From Cristatella mucedo (lineage: Eukaryota > Bryozoa > Phylactolaemata > Cristatellidae), in NCBI GenBank assembly GCA_009760855.2, contig WPIO01000125.1, forward strand, positions 188,001 to 252,000: 64,000 bases of DNA, written 5' to 3'. Position 1 is the stretch's first letter. Every line of letters starts with the position of its first letter. A program made the position numbers and the translations under genes. Shown here piece after piece: positions 60,275-64,000 of the stretch. The notes under the pieces are model-generated. The model was not told the DNA's origin. It made no database searches and saw only the letters and a list, made by a program, of their open reading frames with translations.

Positions 60275-60625
60275 GGAGAGCGGTTTATGAACTTAATGTA
60301 CTCATCGTTATCCTTAAAGGTTTTAGTGAACGCCAACGGAACCTACTAATTAATCTTTTCGCTCAAAAGGCATAGAGCTTACCTCTGATAACTAACTAAA
60401 AAGATAGTCACAGAGTGGGCAATCACCAAATAAATAAATGACCTGACTACAAGCATCTAATATTTTAGAGGACAATTACCATCTAGGCAAGGTTTTTTTG
60501 GCTAGATAAGAGTGGCATATAACTACTTTTAAAATTAGCAAGATTAGTTTGGCCATCATTTATATCTCCTATATCCTCTGGGTGAAATGGATGCCTCTCT
60601 TTCCAAAAAGAGCTTTCGCGAGATG
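60275..60625. other. No gene recognised
   Basis: AT-rich sequence, no repeat or gene recognised. Confidence 0.3.
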
Positions 60626-60629
60626 ACCT

Positions 60630-61335
60630 CATCAGCTTCACAAACCAGTCTGCCGACCGTCAACTACGTAGCTTCGAGAAACTTCGTGCTCGCCTGGCTG
60701 AGGCTTAAACATCAATACTAGCCCAAGAATTCGTTATTTCCATCTAGGCTTCTGTGATTCACTACTAGCAGGTCCTCCTGCCTGTTCACCAAGTCGCTCA
60801 CTCACACCTGGTAGAAAACTCAGCTGCTTGGCTGGCATGTCGAGAAGGTCAGCATTTCTACATTACGCCATTTCTTAGTGACCTTCGCAGGCTCCTCATC
60901 AAGCAACATATTGACTCTAAGGTTCTGCCGCTCATCCTTGGGTCCCTTTATTCTCTAGCTGCAGCCTACTAGCGAAGTAGACATGCGCCCCAGTCTGACT
61001 TTCCTTCGCGAACTGCTCGCTCCGCTGACTCTGGTCGTTTGTCTAGGCCTCTGGCATAGCCCAAATACTTTCGTCACCGCGCATCAGCTCCATTGCACCG
61101 ACCTAAAGACTGAGACTCATTGCCAACTAGCGTCACGATATCTCCTGACGCGAAAGCGTTTAAAAAGGAGCTCAATACCTATACTTTCTGCCAAATTTAA
61201 ATTTGGCTGCACTCACAAAAAATTGTTCTGTGTGTGATTGTGCGTGCTGAAAATATGCAAGTTATAACTAACCAATTCACAGGCTTCCTTTCTAGCATAT
61301 TTAAAGTGGATAGAAGGAAATTTAGTTTCCTCATA
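60630..61335 (+). mobile_element. Decayed LINE 3' part, family A-like
   Basis: Translates with shifts to a peptide resembling the reverse-transcriptase C-terminus (near 60850 ISTLRHFLVTF for CHITPLLADL; near 60940 LGPFIL), then a diverged 3' end with AAAGTGGATAGAAGGAAAT. Confidence 0.5.
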
Positions 61336-61339
61336 GAGT

Positions 61340-62540
61340 TGTATACATGCCTCATTAATGTCGCAAGCCTGTAACTGTGAAAAACCCTGGAAACTGCAGC
61401 TGTGTACAGGAAGCCGAGCCTGAGTGTCCACTGGCTCATAAGCTCGAAAGCTCATCCTAGAGTTTGGCAATCTGACAGCTTTCATTGATCAGCGCCGGAT
61501 GGCAAATCGCCAGTTACTTATGTTTACCTGGCTTTACTCACGTACATTCAAATCGTCATTGTGATTATGATGTTTAATATTATTATACCTCAAGTTATTC
61601 TGCCACGACCAGACACACATTCGTAATACATCTGGAAAAGTGGCAAGTGACTTCGCATGCAGGAGGAAAACAAAGTGCAAGCAACTTAGTTATTTGCAGT
61701 TTTGGTATATTGTGAGATACACGCGATGCATCTAAGTCGTCTGCTGCTGCTCACATAGATGCAGAACTTCAAGAATTGGGCAACATGCATCTCGCGACTG
61801 AAGCGTCGCAAGATATTTTGCTTCTTAAATCAATAATAGCATATATCAGATGCCATAAATATACTGCGGAGGTTAACTACTGAACAAAGAAAAAAACATA
61901 AATTAAGCGGGTATATTAGCCAGCCTAGTGCCCGGCAGGCACTGTAGGTGCCAAATCTTCTAATCACACGACCTCTTACGAATGGTGGCGTAGAAATCTC
62001 TGCTACCGGAAGGTTGAAGCCATTCTTCGTGTTTCGTACAGATACGGCAGGAAAATGTCAGAATCTCATTGAGTAACATACGAAATCGCAGCTCCTATCA
62101 TCGTTAAAACGTTACTCGGAAAGTTAAAGCAAAGAAGAAACATGCTACATTAAGGTAAGGACTACTAAGGATCGTTTGGTCCATCCAAGAGACCAGATGG
62201 CAGTACAGCTCCACACCTGACAGCATGGCCTCCGAAAACGGCCTCGGCCAGACCACACAGATGAAAGTCCTGAAATCATTATTAAGGAACAAATATAAGC
62301 GCATATGAAAAATATAGTTGCTCTAGCACGAATCGTTTTGAATGCCAAGGTCTGAATAGCGCTGAAATAATTAGTGCATAAATATCCATCCATGCTTTCT
62401 TGCTTTGTATCACGAAGGACCTGTTAAAGTGAACCGATAGTCATGGGCGAGCCACCCAAGCAAACTGAACTCGGTCACTTTTTTAGGTGCAAACTAGCAA
62501 GATATTGATACTGCCACTAGCTTTCTATGCTATAATCTTT
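61340..62540. other. No gene recognised
   Basis: Short frames only. No repeat recognised. Confidence 0.3.
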
Positions 62541-62542
62541 TA

Positions 62543-62635
62543 ATGACTCACTGTTTTGACACCACTGCCAGCACACACACTGAAAATGAAAGCGAGTCGA
62601 GCTCAGGGTATGTTTCCGGAGGCGGACGCTTCCAA
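62543..62635 (+). CDS. Candidate first coding exon, unknown protein
   Basis: ATG opens MTHCFDTTASTHTENESESS and SGYVSGGGRFQ, then a strong donor (CCAA/GTAAGTG) at 62636 in phase 0. Serine- and glutamate-rich. No partner exon found, so this could be chance. Confidence 0.25.
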
Positions 62636-62639
62636 GTAA

Positions 62640-63375
62640 GTGCATTTACACACACCCTGATCCCGGACAGTCAAAGAGGGAGAATAGCTATTGAATTGGT
62701 CTCATTCACAGAAGATCAGCGGTAGCTCCCAAATTTCTATCTAAATATTGACACGAAAACGGTCGAACGGCAAACCAGCATATAGGCTAGCAAAGATCTT
62801 CGACTGAGGGTTTTCTATGGGTGGATGCAGTCACAAAGGAAATAAAGCGGACTTGTCGCTAATCTTTCAAATTGAGCCAGAGATCAGTGACACCGGCACC
62901 ACTCAGTCAAAGAGCTCATGTCTTCTCCTCTCGCATTTAAAGCGAGCCGCTCATTCCATAGAAGAAAGGCCGACGATCGGCATTTAAATCGCCTCATTTT
63001 GTATTGCGGAAGAGGATCATTGGCCGCTGTCACTCTCGGTGCAGAGGGTAGCTGCTGCCGTTCTCGAACTTACTACCCGTCCCGAGTCACGTTTTACCCG
63101 AGGGGCAACTTCTAAGCCTCGCCCTGACAGCCAATCGCAGCTGAACGCCGCTCGAAGCAAGTTGTAGCGCTTCCTTCGAAGCTGTAGCGCTTTCAGAAGA
63201 GCATCGACGAGCAACGTTTTTAACCACGAGAGTGGCTTCCGTAGTCTCAGCGAGATGTTTCGCGGTTTCCGGGATCCCACTGCTACCCCTCACCTAGCCA
63301 GCAAAATGTTCCCAGGTCGCCGCCCGATCGCTTTCGGTTAAACCTGGCAGCTCGACATAAAGCCCTCGTCCAAAT
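62640..63375. other. No gene recognised
   Basis: Mixed sequence, CpG-richer around 63010-63130. Short frames only. Confidence 0.3.
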
Positions 63376-63378
63376 CTC

Positions 63379-63379
<1 letters not shown>

Positions 63380-63412
<33 letters not shown>
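63380..63412. repeat. (CT)n microsatellite
   Basis: CT run at the 5' boundary of the LINE copy at 63417. Confidence 0.9.
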
Positions 63413-63415
<3 letters not shown>

Positions 63416-63416
63416 C

Positions 63417-63825
63417 CGCATACAAACCTTAAATCCTTTGGAGACCGTGCATTTAGTTCATATGCTCCCAAAGCCTGGAACTCCCTCCCGACCTGCGTCA
63501 GAACATCCCCTGACCTGACCACATTTAAAAGGAACCTAAAAACACACCTATTTAGGACAGCATTTAGTGGGTCCCTGTGATTCGTCCTTGATGTGCTTAA
63601 GCGTGCTGACACTGTGCATGCTGCCACTAACCACATTTGCATGCTGACCCTGTGCATGTCACCCCTAACCATATTATTCATTTCGTTTGTTTTTCAAGCA
63701 TGATTTTACTTACCATTCAATTGCATTTCCCTTCACAGCAAATGTAAAGCGCCTAGAGAGAGATTAAGTTCTCTGAGGGCGCTTTATCAAGTGAATTATT
63801 ATTATTATTATTATTATCTCTCACC
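63417..63825 (+). mobile_element. Family A LINE 3' end, well preserved
   Basis: LKSFGDRAFSSYAPKAWNSL, TCVRTSPDLTTFKRNLKTHL, FRTAFSGSL and a stop, then 3' UTR, hairpin with intact arms and a long ATT tail. It begins inside a CT microsatellite and another CT-rich tract follows the tail. Among the best-preserved copies. Confidence 0.9.
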
Positions 63826-63872
63826 CACTCTCTCTTTCTCTCTCACTCTCACTCTCTCTCTTTCTCTCTGTC
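63826..63872. repeat. CT-rich microsatellite
   Basis: TCTCTC with CACT, TTTC and TGTC interruptions directly after the LINE tail. With 63380-63412 it suggests a single CT tract split by the insertion. Confidence 0.8.
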
Positions 63873-64000
63873 TCGGCGGGCAGCCTTGAGATAGTCAGCG
63901 ACTGCCGCCCTGTGTAACAGAGGCGACCGCCTCACCGAAGACTTGTGAGACCAGCGTCTCGGAACTCGGGAACTCCTAACCAATCGGGTGCAACGGCCAG

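Overview
This is animal nuclear DNA: spliced genes with GT-AG introns and polyadenylation signals, plus dense L2/CR1-like LINEs, tRNA-derived SINEs, DNA transposons and long GA/CT, TA and CA microsatellites. The myosin light chain looks most like mollusc muscle regulatory light chains, so a spiralian (mollusc, annelid or flatworm) is my best guess. The species cannot be fixed from the sequence alone.

Layout. About 1-18.3 kb is GC-rich and CpG-rich. It holds a large GACAGAGA minisatellite (2797-3668), the terminal exon of an Ikaros/Hunchback-like zinc-finger gene (6027-7439, +) and a complete muscle-type myosin regulatory light chain gene (10906-16635, +). A truncated LINE sits inside the third intron of the myosin gene. 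From about 18.3 kb on the DNA is more AT-rich and full of transposons. 18.6-22.1 kb is a foldback-like element built from two opposed arrays of a ~173-bp tandem repeat and carries a SPIN-like hAT element. 26.2-27.9 kb is a second terminal-inverted-repeat element with related GACAAAA subterminal units.

35.7-50.7 kb (minus strand) holds a full gene for a cytosolic purine 5'-nucleotidase (NT5C2 family). I resolved it into 14 exons with consistent phases and an open frame of 555 codons. 51-64 kb holds almost only LINE fragments, SINEs and microsatellites.

Two LINE families dominate. Family A ends in a hairpin followed by an ATT-type tail, and several copies carry compensatory stem changes. Family B ends in a TACATT-type tail. 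One SINE family ends in a hairpin like that of family A, which suggests it used the family A reverse transcriptase. The resolved genes are unrelated to each other (muscle contraction, transcription, purine nucleotide turnover), and I see no operon-like organisation. The most unusual parts are the foldback satellite element, the SPIN-like insertion, the covarying LINE hairpin, and a (GA)n tract that has grown inside one such hairpin.
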